Made by a program: the position numbers and the translations under genes. DNA of 64,000 bases from NCBI RefSeq assembly GCF_003711515.1, contig NW_021167088.1:1386499-1450498 (forward strand), in the 5' to 3' direction. Source of the DNA: Sodiomyces alkalinus F11. Its lineage: Eukaryota; Ascomycota; Sordariomycetes; Glomerellales; Plectosphaerellaceae. Shown here piece after piece: positions 19,693 to 31,131 of the stretch. Numbering within the stretch: position 1 is the first letter of the stretch; each line of letters begins with the position of its first letter. The notes under the pieces were generated by a model, which saw only the letters and a program-made list of their open reading frames with translations, had not been told where the DNA came from and made no database searches.

Positions 19693-22157
19693 GGCTGGTG
19701 TGTAAATTGAGGTTTCAAGTTTCCAGGGTTGGGTTTCGAACTTGGATGGCAGACCAAGGCGTCACCGTGTCACGACTCGGAGCAAAAGTGTTGATGTTTC
19801 TGCGAGTCGATTCTCCGCCGATGGAATATACGGATAGTATTGAAAGGGAAGGACATCAATTCGGGTGTCTCCTTTTTGGTATTCACATCGTGCAGAAGGC
19901 CTTGTCAGTTGACTCACGGTGATGAGTCGCAAATGGAGACTTCGGACAACGCAGCAGGGTCCCTGTAACATCAGGTACCTTACTCACCCCGCCAAGGTCC
20001 GCCACAAGTCATCCAAAGGGCGCGAGGTACTGAGTAAGGTACCCGGTAGTAGGTAATTAAGGTACTGACTGCTACATAGCCGCAGTATTGTAATCTGTAA
20101 TCGTTCAACGACCCGGTACTAGCCGAATGAGAGCTCGACAGGCGAGAGGAAGAGGATAAGCCGGAGCCGGACCAACACTGAAGGTACCTTGCTCCGTAAT
20201 TAACGCGTCAACGCGGGACGATGCACCACGCCGAGGACGCCAATCAGTGATATGGAAGATAAAATACACGAGGTAAGCAGTAGTTATAAGTAATTATGGC
20301 CCTGCAGAAGAGGCGCGAGCGGCATAGTTGGTCATGTGGTTTAGCGTTGATGGTCGAGTGCAAGTCGAGCATGTCGGTCAGGAACGGAAGGTATTTAGGA
20401 ACGACGTATTTATTTGATTCCAGAATAACGGAGAATAAGATACCTTATTTTAGAGAGAGGGACGAGAAAGCCGACGATGCAAACCGTTCACATGCCGTTG
20501 CTGACTAAGCTGCTCTCGGTAGACGTCGGTACTACCTTAATGCTGGCTACCTTACCTTAGCCAACACGTCAGCCACGAACAAAAATGCTAAAATACCTTA
20601 CTGACACTGCGACAAACTCCGTACACAGAGGTCGCGTATCTTACGAGTCGTCCGTTCCAACTCTGGACCTAGGGTAGTTACCTGCCATTGAATCTTGAGC
20701 GGCATAGCAGTGACATTGGCTTGAATTGGAACTAACTCTGTCGGTGTTACTGACCAGTCGAGACTCGAAAGTGTATCTATAGTATGGATACATCAGACCG
20801 CTGCGTACTATCGAAAAGGGAAATGATAAATCGGAGCCCGGACCGGAAGATAAATTGGGATGAATGAGCTACAGCCACCGTACAGACAGGCAAGGCAGCT
20901 TTACGTCGGACGTGTCGCGTACCGGTTGCGTGGAGCTATATCATATATCGCACCGAGGCAGCAATAGGGGTATACCATATGACCGTATGAATACCTAAAA
21001 GGTGTAGATGTAGATGTAGATGCGCATTGTTGATTGGGGAGCTGATGGCTCTGTTCTGTGTACAAGGTGTATTGAATACTCAATGTCGAATCATGAATCC
21101 TGTTCCGCCGTTGTCGAGCTTCATCTAGGTAGGGCAACCCACGGACAGCTCAGGGACAGCCCAGGGACAGCCGTCCAGGGACAAACTTCTTTCCTCGTCA
21201 GCCCGCAATCAGCGCTACCTAACTACCTTCTATTCGTTCGCTAACTGGCAACAAGGCGCCGAGTCGCTGACCGGCCCTACCAGATAACCAAAACGGCTGG
21301 ATTCTCATCTACAAAGTAATTCTGAATGACCATGACCCGGATGGCGACAACACCAGACTGACCAGAGACAGCGTAGCCTCAGTTCGACCAGACTAGGTGC
21401 GGGAGGGCCGAGAGGATTATATTATGTATCCGTGTCCGGAAGAGGGACCGGAGCCCGTCCAATATGTCGTAGTAACAGGTTTCATGCGCGGCGGGGGGGA
21501 ATGGAAAAAAAAGAAGAGGAAAAAAACAGAGGGGGCAACGGAGGACAGTCGCTGCAACCCCCTGGGGTTAACCCCACACGGGGCTCCTGCTTCCGTTACC
21601 CTTCATAACAAACAACCCCTAACATCCACACTGTCGCAACCAAAGATATAAGCCTCCAATCAAAAGAACGAACCATGGAGCGGGGCCATGTCCGCCGAGG
21701 CCGATGTGCCAGTTCGGGACTTGTAAAGTACGCCGCCCAGCACGGCGATGGTAACCTGTACGGAGCGCCTCTTCAAAGTGGCATCGCAACAGTAATAGGG
21801 ATAGAGAGAGACGGTGTGACCGTGAGAGCCCATCGACAGGGCCTTCCCTAAAACCTGGGTCGTGCTATACCATTACCGGGTCGTGGGTTTCTTACTACGC
21901 TCTATGGCGAGCCGGTCGAGCTCCGTCTGCTCAGGCACGTCGTCCTGGGCTGTCAATTCGGCCCTTTACGGACGGATAAGCCATTTCCTTGTTTGCTGAG
22001 AATCCGGGAATCGAAGCAGGTAGGTACTTCGTAGGTAATAGATCGAACCCTGCTGTCAAACATGTCAACCGACCCCGCAGTGCTCTACCCTTCCGGTAGT
22101 TGGGAGGGTGATATTCCGTCCCGTCGATCCCACCCGGTCTCCTGAGCTCTCCCGTCA

Positions 22158-22163
22158 TATAAG
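22158..22163 (+). promoter_or_regulatory. Candidate TATA box of the GH3 gene
   Basis: TATAAG, about 120 bp upstream of the ATG at 22280 and followed by a C/T-rich tract, a common arrangement in fungal core promoters. Confidence 0.4.
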
Positions 22164-22190
22164 ACCGGACGCGCCCGCTTACCCATAGCG

Positions 22191-22214
22191 TCCTCCCCTC
22201 CCCTCCCCTCCCCT
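22191..22214. repeat. CCCTC tandem repeat in the GH3 5' region
   Basis: Four or five head-to-tail CCCTC units form a pyrimidine-only tract 65-90 bp before the start codon. Such tracts often precede fungal transcription starts. Confidence 0.75.
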
Positions 22215-22279
22215 ATGCCTAGGCCCTGCCACTCACAACAAGGACCGACACCCTTACCCCGTCGTTGTCGTCGCCCAAC

Positions 22280-24552
22280 ATGCACCCCCCCAAGCTGATC
22301 GCAACGTTGGCCGCCTGCGCCGTCCAGGTCCTGGCGCAACACGGCCCCCGAACGTGGCCCGAGGCCTACGACCTGGCCGAAGCCGCCTTCGCCCGGCTCT
22401 CCCAGTCCGAGAAGATCGGCATCGTCACCGGCATCGGCTGGAACCAGGAACCCCTCGGGCCCTGCATCGGCAACACCAGCCCCGCCTGGTCCATCGGGTA
22501 CCCGTCGCTCTGCCTCCACGACGGGCCCCAGGGCATCCGCTGGGCCGACGGCGTCACCGCCTTCACGCCCGCCGTCCAGGCCGCCTCGACCTGGGACCGC
22601 CGCCTCATCTCCGAGCGGGGCACGTTCCTGGGCGAGGAGTTCCGCGGCAAGGGCATCCACGTCATCCTCGGCCCCGCGCCGGGCCCGCTCGGGAAGAACC
22701 CCAACGGCGGCCGCAACTGGGAGGGCTTCAGCCCGGACCCGTACCTCCAGGGCATCGCCACCGCCCTGACCGTCACCGCCACCCAGGACGTCGGCGTGCA
22801 GACCGCCGTGAAGCACTTCATCGCCAACGAGCAGGAGGTCAACCGCGAGACCATCAGCAGCAACGTCGACGACCGCTCCATGCACGAGCTCTACCTGTGG
22901 CCGTTCGCCGACGCCATCCACGCCGACGCCACCAGCGTCATGTGCGCCTACAACCGCGTCAACGGCACGTACGCCTGCGAGAACGACGTCGTGCTCACGC
23001 GCCTGCTCAAGGAGGAGATGGGCTTCCCCGGCTACGTCATGAGCGACTGGTTCGTGGCGCAGCAGACGACCGCCGGGTCGGCCAACGCCGGCATGGACAT
23101 GGCCACCCCGGGGTCCGACTGGGGCGGCGGCAACCAGCTCTGGGGCCCGCGCCTCCAGCAGGCCATCGACCGCGGCGACGTCCCGCAGTCGCGCCTCGAC
23201 GACATGGTGAGGCGGATCCTGGCCGCCTGGTACCTCGTCGGCCAGGACGAGGGCTTCCCCCCCGTCGACTTTGACGTGGACGTCCAGGCCGACCACGCCC
23301 GGAATGTGCGCGACGTTGCGCGCGACGGCACCGTGCTGCTGAAGAACGACGACAACATCCTGCCGCTGCGGTTCCCCGGCCGCGTCGCCGTGATCGGGTC
23401 GTCGTCGGTCCCGAACCCCAACGGCATCAACTCGTGCTTGGACCACGGATGCGACCGCGGCGCTCTCGGCATGGGCTGGGGTTCCGGCGCCGTGATGTAC
23501 CCTTACTTCGTGGCGCCGCTTCAGGCCATCCAGGAGCAGGCGCGGGCCGACGGCTTCGAGGTCGTCAGCAGCGCCACGGACAGTGTCAACGCGGGCGCCA
23601 ACGCGGCGCGGGGCGCCGACGTGGCCATCGTGTTCATCACGGCCAACTCGGGCGAGGCGTACATCACGGTCGAGGGCAACCCGGGCGACCGCATCGACCT
23701 CGACCCCTGGCACAACGGCAACGAGCTGGTCGAGGCCGTTGCCGCGGCCAACGAGAACGTCGTCGTCGTCGTGCACAGCACCGGCCCCGTCATCCTCGAG
23801 CGCATCCTCGCGCAGCCGAACGTCAAGGCCATCGTCTGGGGCGGGCTGCCGTCGCAGGAGAACGGAAACGCGGCGGTCGACATCCTCTGGGGCAAGGTCA
23901 ACCCGAACGGGAAGCTGCCTTACACCATTGCCCGGTCCATGCAGGACTACAGCAGCACCGTCCAGTTCGAGGGGCTCCAGGATAATTTCGAGGAGGGGCT
24001 GTACATCGACTACCGACACTTTGATGCGGAGGACATTGCGCCGCGGTACGAATTCGGGTTTGGACTCTGTAAGTTTGATTTGACCTCCCTTCCCCCCGTT
24101 TTTCTTTTTTTTTTTTCTCTAACCTCAGCAAACCAGCCTTCACCACGTTCGGGTACTCGGACCTTCATATCGACGCGGAACTCGACCCCGGCCCAGCGTA
24201 CGGCGACATCATCCCGGGCGGACGCGCAGACCTCTTCGGCGAACCGGTGAGGGTCGACGTGACCATCACCAACACGGGCGACGTGGCAGGCGCGGAGGTT
24301 CCGCAGCTGTACCTCGGCCTGCCCGAGAGCGCGCCCCCGACGCCGCCGAAGCAGCTCAGGGGTTTCGACAAGGTGTGGCTGGCCCCCGGAGAGTCGCAGG
24401 TCGTGACTTTCGATCTGCGGCGGAAGGACGTGAGTTACTGGGACGTCGGTCTGCAGGAGTGGGTGGTGCCGCTCGGAACCTTCCGCGTGTTCGTCGGTTC
24501 CTCGAGCCGAGACATTCGGGCGGAGGGAGAATTCGTCAGTGGGTGCTTGTAG
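22280..24552 (+). CDS. Secreted GH3 beta-glucosidase
   Basis: Exons 22280-24068 and 24137-24552 give 734 residues. The ATG at 22280 opens a signal peptide (MHPPKLIATLAACAVQVLAQ). The GH3 N-domain shows GYPSLCLHDGPQGIRW, KHFIANEQE (substrate-binding KH) and VMSDWF with the nucleophile Asp at residue 256. The C-domain shows DGTVLLKNDDNILPL and WGGLPSQENGNAAVDILWG, and the end has a fibronectin III-like domain (TNTGDVAGAEVPQLYL, LRGFDKVWLAPGES). The enzyme releases glucose from cellobiose and other beta-glucosides outside the cell. At about 730 residues it is a shorter GH3 of the Bgl1 type. Catabolite control is expected but no binding site was verified. Coding GC is very high, so all other frames stay open by chance. 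Confidence 0.96.
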
Positions 24553-25996
24553 GTGCGGAGTAAAAGCTGCAATGGGAGGCTATGCGCCTCGAGAGCGGGA
24601 ACGAGCCAGTTGTGTTAGAGGTGTGTAGCGAGTGTGGAAAGGTGTTGTGTTTGGTATCGACTGTCGACCTTGGCGACGGACGTCCCACAGACTGAGAAGA
24701 CGGGAAAAAGCGGTTTTCCATAGTGGTCTTGATCATGCTGATTAGACGACTATTCAGATTGGAAGCGAGTCCAGGTTGATGGTTGGACTGGCGTGTCAAA
24801 TTTGTTTGTTCTATCCAAGCGGAGCTGCACATGAAGCAGTCATGGACAGTACGCAGCCATTCGGGCAAAGGCTTGTGACGAGAGAAATCAAAATCGATCT
24901 GGGCCGATGGTACTCTGGAGCGCCGTGACGACGTTCGGCCGGTGTGTTAAGTATGTAAGTGCGTAAATGTGTAAATGTGTAAATGTGTGTAAACAACAAC
25001 AATCACAGAGGGTTGGAAGGTAGGAAGGGTTGAGAGTCGGAGACTCGGAGGTCGAGATGTCATGGAAAGTGAAAAGTGGGGTTGACGGATGACACATGCA
25101 GGAAAGAGAGGTCATGTGACCGTCTCGGACGCTGTGCCGAGTTAGGTAATACGGGGTCATTGGCAAGGGGCTGAGGTGGCTGTGCCCCTGACCACACGAC
25201 CGCCATAGCCTCCAAAACGTCAGCAACCCGGAGTTCCGGCATATCACATGGGACATTACGTACTAGGTACGTAGCGTATCTTTGAATAGAGCGATACGGT
25301 CGGTTGGCTAGAAGTTATTGATTAAGGGAAAAACTAACAGACTACTAGATACAGGGAGGAGTAGAATAAGTAGCCACCCTAGGTGTGGTTACGTAACCAC
25401 CCTAACAACCTTTCTCTATAAGGTACCTGACCTTGAGGTACCTTACAGTTATATTACACTTACTCCGTACTCCAGTATTTCCTCATATCTGCTTCAGTGA
25501 GCACTGGAATGCCCACGGCTATCTGTAAAGGCCGAGTACGCGGGTGGCGAAGGACCGGGTGACAAATTGTCTTCACTAAAGTCCCACCAGCTGACCCTGA
25601 AAGTCAGATGTCCCAGGCGCCCCGAGTACACTAAGGTACAGTGTACATGTAGTCTGTATTCTGCTCTGCGCCTCACAAGCTAATCCCAAGCCCAGCCCAG
25701 CTAAACCCGAAGCGCAGGGAGGCCACGCCACCACCCCGACGCTTGGGAACCCCCTTAGTTTCCGTATAACACTTCTTGCCCCCTTCGTTCGTTTTCCCCT
25801 ATTTAAACCAGTCGCCCTCACACGTGAACACATTCTCTACCTCTGGAACTTTCCACCTGTCATCTCCCCACTCGGCTCAGTCATATCCACCACCTATCCC
25901 ACCGACTCATCATATCCATCTGTCAAACTCCTACGATACCGGTATCCAAGTCCCATCGGCCCATCTCACCCACGTCCATTTGCCAAAGAAGAAAAA
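24553..25996. other. Intergenic region with microsatellite and palindrome
   Basis: Holds a GTAAAT-GT microsatellite (about 24955-24992), a perfect 16 bp palindrome GTGGTTACGTAACCAC (25385-25400), AAGGTACCT-like strings near 25420-25445 and one ACTCCGTAC (25462-25470). No gene seen. Confidence 0.65.
25800..25807 (+). promoter_or_regulatory. Candidate TATA box of the glycine-zipper protein gene
   Basis: TATTTAAA about 190 bp upstream of the ATG at 25997, followed by a C/T-rich leader. Confidence 0.45.
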
Positions 25997-26347
25997 ATGT
26001 CAGCTCAACACTACTACGGCGGCGGCGGAAGCCAAAGCGGCCAAAACCAGAGCGGCTACCCCCCGCAGAGCGGCTACCCCCCGCAGAGCGGCTACCCTGC
26101 CCAAGCCCAGTATAGCCACCATCAACAACAACCATCCCCCGGAGCCGGCTACCCCCCCCAGCCGCAGTACACCCAGCAGCAACACCACCCGCAAGCCTAC
26201 CCCCCTCAGCCGACCTACGGCTCGCCGGCCCCTTCCACCTCCCACCTCTCGCCATACCCAACACCACAAACAGCCCCTAACCCGACCGCCCGGCCCTCAA
26301 GCGCCCAATCCCACCACTCCTCCTCCTCCTACTCCTCTCAACAGCAC

Positions 26348-26378
<31 letters not shown>

Positions 26379-26797
26379 CCCAGGGCAACGACCACCAAAC
26401 CCGCACACCAGACCACCAAGGCCCTCCCGGCTCCGACGCCCAATTCGGCGAAGACGGCGACCGCGGCATCCTCGCCACAGTAGGCGGCGGCGCAGCAGGC
26501 GGCTACATCGGCAGGAAGTTCATGGGCGGCAAGCTCGGCACCGTGGCGGGCGCCTTGGTCGGCTCCCTCGTCGCGAACAAGGTGGAGGACCGCTTCACCG
26601 GCGGGAAGAACGACCAAACCCAACATTACCCGCAGCAACACCAGCACGGTTACCAGCACGGCTACCAGGGCCAGGGTGGTTACGGCCACGCCCCTCAGCA
26701 GCAGGGTTATGCCGGCTCCCCGTACGGCAACCAGCAGGCTGCGCAGAGTAGTGGTGGGTTGGGTGGTATGGTGCAGAATTTCCTTGGGAAACGTTAG
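25997..26797 (+). CDS. Gln/Pro/Tyr-rich glycine-zipper protein
   Basis: A single exon of 266 residues; an AAAAA-ATG context supports the start. The first 140 residues are low complexity with SGYPPQ repeats, other P/Y/Q/H-rich units and a Q10-type run (about residues 118-127). Residues about 155-200 form the only ordered-looking part: GILATVGGGAAGGYIGRKFM then GGKLGTVAGALVGSLVANKV, a glycine-zipper hairpin as in small fungal and bacterial 2TM proteins. The rest is again Q/H/G/Y-rich. Such proteins associate with membranes or condensates; the function here is unknown. The prion-like composition could support phase separation, which is inference. Confidence 0.85.
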
Positions 26798-27520
26798 CCG
26801 GGGTGCGTGTGCGTACTTGGGGTGGTAAACCAAGGGAATAGGGGCATAGGGCATAGGGCATAGGGGAATTAGGATCGATGGTGAGAGGAAGTAGCCGAGC
26901 TTTCATCAATACGGTTTGCTGATACGGCTGGTTTGTAAGACATTTTACGTTGATTTGTCTAGTAAGAATGTGTGAAGCACTTCGTCACGAACTGAACACA
27001 CTATGATCGTACTCGGCACCAATTTCAAACCCTGTTTCCGGTTATGGACGAAAAAATAAAATAAAATAAAATAAAATAAAATACCCTCTGCCCCAGGACA
27101 CGAGGTTTCACGACAAGACAACTGATGATTGGCATAACCGTGATATCCTTTGAATGCATCGCCTCCAGTTCGCTCAGATATATAGAGTGCTGGAATATCT
27201 CGCTCAAGTACATGGTCTGGCAGGTTATAGACCAATAGATCAACGACAACCCGTGCAGCCCAGCCTGTCCATCACTAAAGAGAGAAAAATGGAGGAAAAG
27301 GAAAATAAGAACATTAAAAAAAAAAAAAGAGGAGACGCCGCAATGTCCTGTCACCGGATGCTCCCTCGTTGAATATCCAATGCGTCGCTGAGAGAGCGGT
27401 GGATGGATTAACAGACCATAAAAACAACCATTTACTAATCAGTTGTAACACCGCCCCGTAGTACCAAGTGTCGGAAGAAAAGAAAACAAAACAAAAAAAA
27501 AAGAAGCTCGTCCGGAAACC
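26798..27520. other. Convergent intergenic region with AAAAT microsatellite
   Basis: Separates the + strand glycine-zipper gene from the - strand Whi5-like gene. It contains three GGGCATA units near 26840-26862, an (AAAAT)n run at about 27051-27083 and A-rich stretches near 27315-27330 and 27478-27505. No gene seen. Confidence 0.65.
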
Positions 27521-29352
27521 TTAGGATCCCACAGTCCCTGCTCTCGCCCGTCTCTTCGGAATCTGAATCTCCTCATCATCCGAGCTGTCGTTTTCTGCTC
27601 GTTGAGCAACACGATCCAGCATCCGTTCGATGTCCTCGTCCGACAACCGTGGCCGTGGCCTCAGCTGACTGCTTCCCAGCGCAGCAGGTAAGGAAAGCTG
27701 CATGCGGTGGCCAAGCCCGAGCCCGGGAGTGTATGGCGACATGCCGGAGTGAGACCCGTTCACCCTTCGCCGCACGATGCTGCGCGGCGTGCCCGACTGC
27801 GAATCACCGTCGACGTCCATATCGCTGGCTGCCGTTCTCCCGCCGGGGCTCTTCTCGAAGCCGACCTTTTTCTGAGACGGCTGTGGCCGGCGGTCCGGGA
27901 GACTCTTGCGCGGCTGAGAAGTAGGCAAGGCATGCCGTCCCGTCGGAGCATGTTGCGACGATGGTGCCGATGCCGATGCCGATGCCGATGCCGACATGGG
28001 TGGCGATGTGGCAAAGGTGTGCTTCGTGTTCGTCGAGTTGCCCGGACTGCTCATAAAAAGCAGCGTCTCGATCGCATCCTGCTCGCGCACGTTCTGGTGC
28101 GGAGAGAAGAGGATGGGGTCGGACACAGATGCGGGTCCCGGATGTTGTTGGTTCGGTGCATGCGAAGACGCGCTGTGGGACATGGAGAGAAGGGTCGGCG
28201 TGTACCGCGGGTTCGAATTTCGACGGGGGTGGTGTGCGGCGGTCGGACGCGAGGGCTGAATAGGAGCAGGGGAGGCCAGGCCAGGACTGAGGTGTGCAGG
28301 GGTCGGCGGCGACGCGGAGTCGTGGCCACCCGAACAAGCCTTGTTCCCGTCCCTCCAAAAGGTATCGTAAGCGACCGGGCTCAGATTCGAACCCGTGGGT
28401 ATTGCGCTGGGATGCCCATTCCCGTTCCTGACGGCTGGGACGAAGCGAGGACTGGCCGAGGAACAGGAACCCTGGCGACCGTTGAGGGTGGAATGACTCG
28501 AGGTGGGTGAGGCCGCGTGGGAGGCCAGGGATTCGACTTCGTCAATGGAGTGTGACTGCCATCCATGGTTCAGCTTGACCATGGCATAGGATAATCGGGT
28601 CTTCAGATCGTTGGATAACTGTGGGGATTCCTGTTAGGCCGGTCCGTAGATAGTGACAGAGGCGGAAAGAGAGAGGGAGAGCCAAGCTGTCCTATACTGC
28701 TACTCACATCACCGATCGTGCTGGTCGTGGTTGACGCGACCGAGACGGTACTCGCGTTTCTCGAATGACCCCCCCGACCAGGGGGGGACGTCGTAGTGCG
28801 CTCTTTTACGGCACCGTTCAACATTCGCTTTCGTGACGGGATGGTGCCGTCTGAAGGGTCTGGGTCTGCATAGGGCATCTTGTCCTGGGCAGCAGCGAGC
28901 TGGGACAGCTGGAACAACTGGGATTCCTGGCTCGACATGTGGCCGTTGTTGGGGTCGACTACCGTGTCTCTTTGGCTGGCAGACGGGCTGAAGACCTTGT
29001 CCGAGTTGATGGTAACGTTGGAATCTTGTGATGTGCCTTGGGAGGAGAGGGTCCATTGGTGAACGGGGCCGGATGCCCTCTGAAACGCGGCTTCAGACAG
29101 ATGTTCTAGCGTGTGGCGGGCGTTGTCGGACAGGAAGGACGTTTGTGAGTTGGTGGGGGTAGAGTCGGGGACAGAGACGGATGCAGAAGGTTGTTCCCGG
29201 GCGAGATGAATGTGCGACGTGGCCGTCGCGTCAGAGGACACGTCGGACGCCATCTGAGCAGGATGGTCACCAGAGGGTGGGAGTTGGATATGTTTCCCGA
29301 GCCGAGTGCCGCCCCTGTGGTCGAGGAGTGGTGATATCGACGCAGGGCTCAT
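27521..29352 (-). CDS. Whi5/Nrm1-family G1/S transcription inhibitor-like protein
   Basis: Exons on the - strand are 29352-28708 and 28630-27521, giving 584 residues. The region just after the splice, LSNDLKTRLSYAMVKLNHGWQ, matches the short GTB motif that Whi5 and Nrm1 use to bind SBF/MBF transcription factors. The rest is Ser/Pro/Thr-rich and disordered, with many SP/TP sites as expected for cyclin-CDK targets, and a basic end (PKRRARAGTV). In yeast these proteins hold back G1/S genes until phosphorylated. An alternative acceptor 12 bp further in (exon start 28618) would remove four residues (ESPQ). The start at 29352 (MSPASISPLLDH) is the first good ATG; a later one at MASDVSS is possible. 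Family call rests on one motif and overall make-up. Confidence 0.75.
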
Positions 29353-31131
29353 ACTTATCCGTTGCGCAAGAAATAAAGTGGTTGAATGTCGGTACGGAGA
29401 GAGATGGGGAGAAGGGGCAAGTCGTCTCGAATGTCGCACGGGAATGCTGCACGTAGTATCCAGAGGCAACGCGGTGAAGAAGGATTGACGCGGTTAGCGG
29501 ATGCGAGATGCGGATATGACGTTGGCCAGCCCGAACTATGGTGCATGCGAGTATCGTCTAGCTAGGCTGATAGCAAGGACTGACGCGGCCAAAGCGATGG
29601 GGCGAATGAACGAGGTATTGTCGACGCCAATTGATCTAGAGCCAAGCGTGGCGGGATCCTTTGTTCGGGGGGCGAGACGACGCTGCGAATAGCAATACAA
29701 AAGCCCCGATAATTGCTATCCGGTGAAGATGATGGGGAGCAAAATGATATGTTAGAATTGGCAGAAGCGAGGGTCTTGGGTCGTCGACCTTGTAGTGAGG
29801 TTGAGGATGTTTGGCGATGGGTGGTGGGTGGTGGTGGGTGGTGGTGCTGGTGCTGGTGGGTGTTCGGGGTCCTGGGCTCCTCCTTGCAGTGCAAGTCGGT
29901 CAGTCACCACCGTCAGGCGCTCTGTCCCAACGCGGTCCTGCACCGCCCTTTCCACATCGAACGCGTTTTTTTTCTGCGCATGAACTGACAAATGCGGGCG
30001 GCAGCGCTGAAGATGTGGGTCCCAGTGCTGAAGGTACTCTGGAGGTACCCGCCTGGACAGTCGCACCCACCACTGGAGGCGGGGGACCTTGGCCTGTTTT
30101 AGTGGGGGGACCCGTGAGCCGTCCCGTTTCCCGTCCTAATAACTCCGTATACCTGCCCGAGCATCTCTGAACCCTTTTTAGTGTACAGTCACGGGCTGAG
30201 CTTACGAGGACACTTGGGCATCCGAAGACCCCCTGAAGAAATAGAGATGGAGATACGAAGTACCACATTGGTGGGAAGAAATGAGTGCACCGTCCTAGAG
30301 ACACTCGCTTTGCCCTATTTCCATTGTAAATGAACGTCCTGTGCGTGTAGGATCATGTTTTGCGTCTAGAACCCTCGGTTAAGGTATTGCGTGTACACTT
30401 TGACACCGCCATACTTATTGGGTACACGCGGCATACTTTGTCCACAAATGCAGGTGACCCTGACGTGCTACTTCGATACCTTCCCTCCCGAGCAGTACTT
30501 ATTAGGAAGTCATTTTCCCAACACTGCATTAAGAAATGGTACTGTTGAAAACCTCATTAAATAGCAGGTTAAATGATATCATCGCAGAATGCCGTAGAAC
30601 ATAGAGATACGTTCGCAGAACCATCAAGACATGGATCGTTTCCTGGTTTTCGACGCATGCACCCATCCATCCAAAGGCCGACTTTCGCTCGACAAAGGAA
30701 CCGAGTCGTTGGCAAGTGTCTCGGGACGCACGAACCACCCAAGACACGAAGTCACGTGCGTAAGCCTGCCGTCTGCCGTTTCGCTCCTGTTTCCGTCGCT
30801 TCCATGTCTTGCTGTCTCTCCAATGTTCGTCGACTGCTTTCGTTGGGTGTTATATTATTTATTTTGTTTATTATTACCCGATACTGCCATGAAATAATGT
30901 CTTCGACTTCTGAACGATGGCGACTGAGCCTAACCTGGTTGAAGAGACGGGAATATACGGGATCGTGACACTGTGCCTCGAAATGCCTATACGAATACTG
31001 GTCAAGCCAGTGTGGATGGACACGCACTCAGTTCAGCTTCACGCATTGCGACTTGATTCTCCGCTTGCTATGTCTATGATGAGATATCACATAGGTACTC
31101 CGTATAGGCGTCTCTTCATAACATGCTCTCT
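29353..31131. other. 1.8 kb intergenic region upstream of the Whi5-like gene
   Basis: A GGTGGT-rich stretch lies at about 29818-29862. Two ACTCCGTAT strings occur (30142-30150 and 31097-31105). Nothing codes convincingly; open frames here are GC-skew artefacts or short. Confidence 0.6.

Larger units (their letters stand above)
19693..22279. other. 2.6 kb intergenic region
   Basis: Gene-poor, AT-richer DNA with scattered GGTACC/AAGGTAC strings (for example 19970-20070) and one ACTCCGTAC (20616-20624). The ends should hold the class V aminotransferase promoter and the GH3 promoter. Tandem GATGTA units lie at about 21006-21022 and a tandem CAGGGACAG-like repeat at about 21148-21182. I see no supportable coding sequence. 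Confidence 0.6.

Noticed and set aside
22085..24019. 644-residue open frame antisense to the GH3 gene
   Set aside because: A shadow of high-GC coding sequence; the + strand frame has full GH3 motifs.
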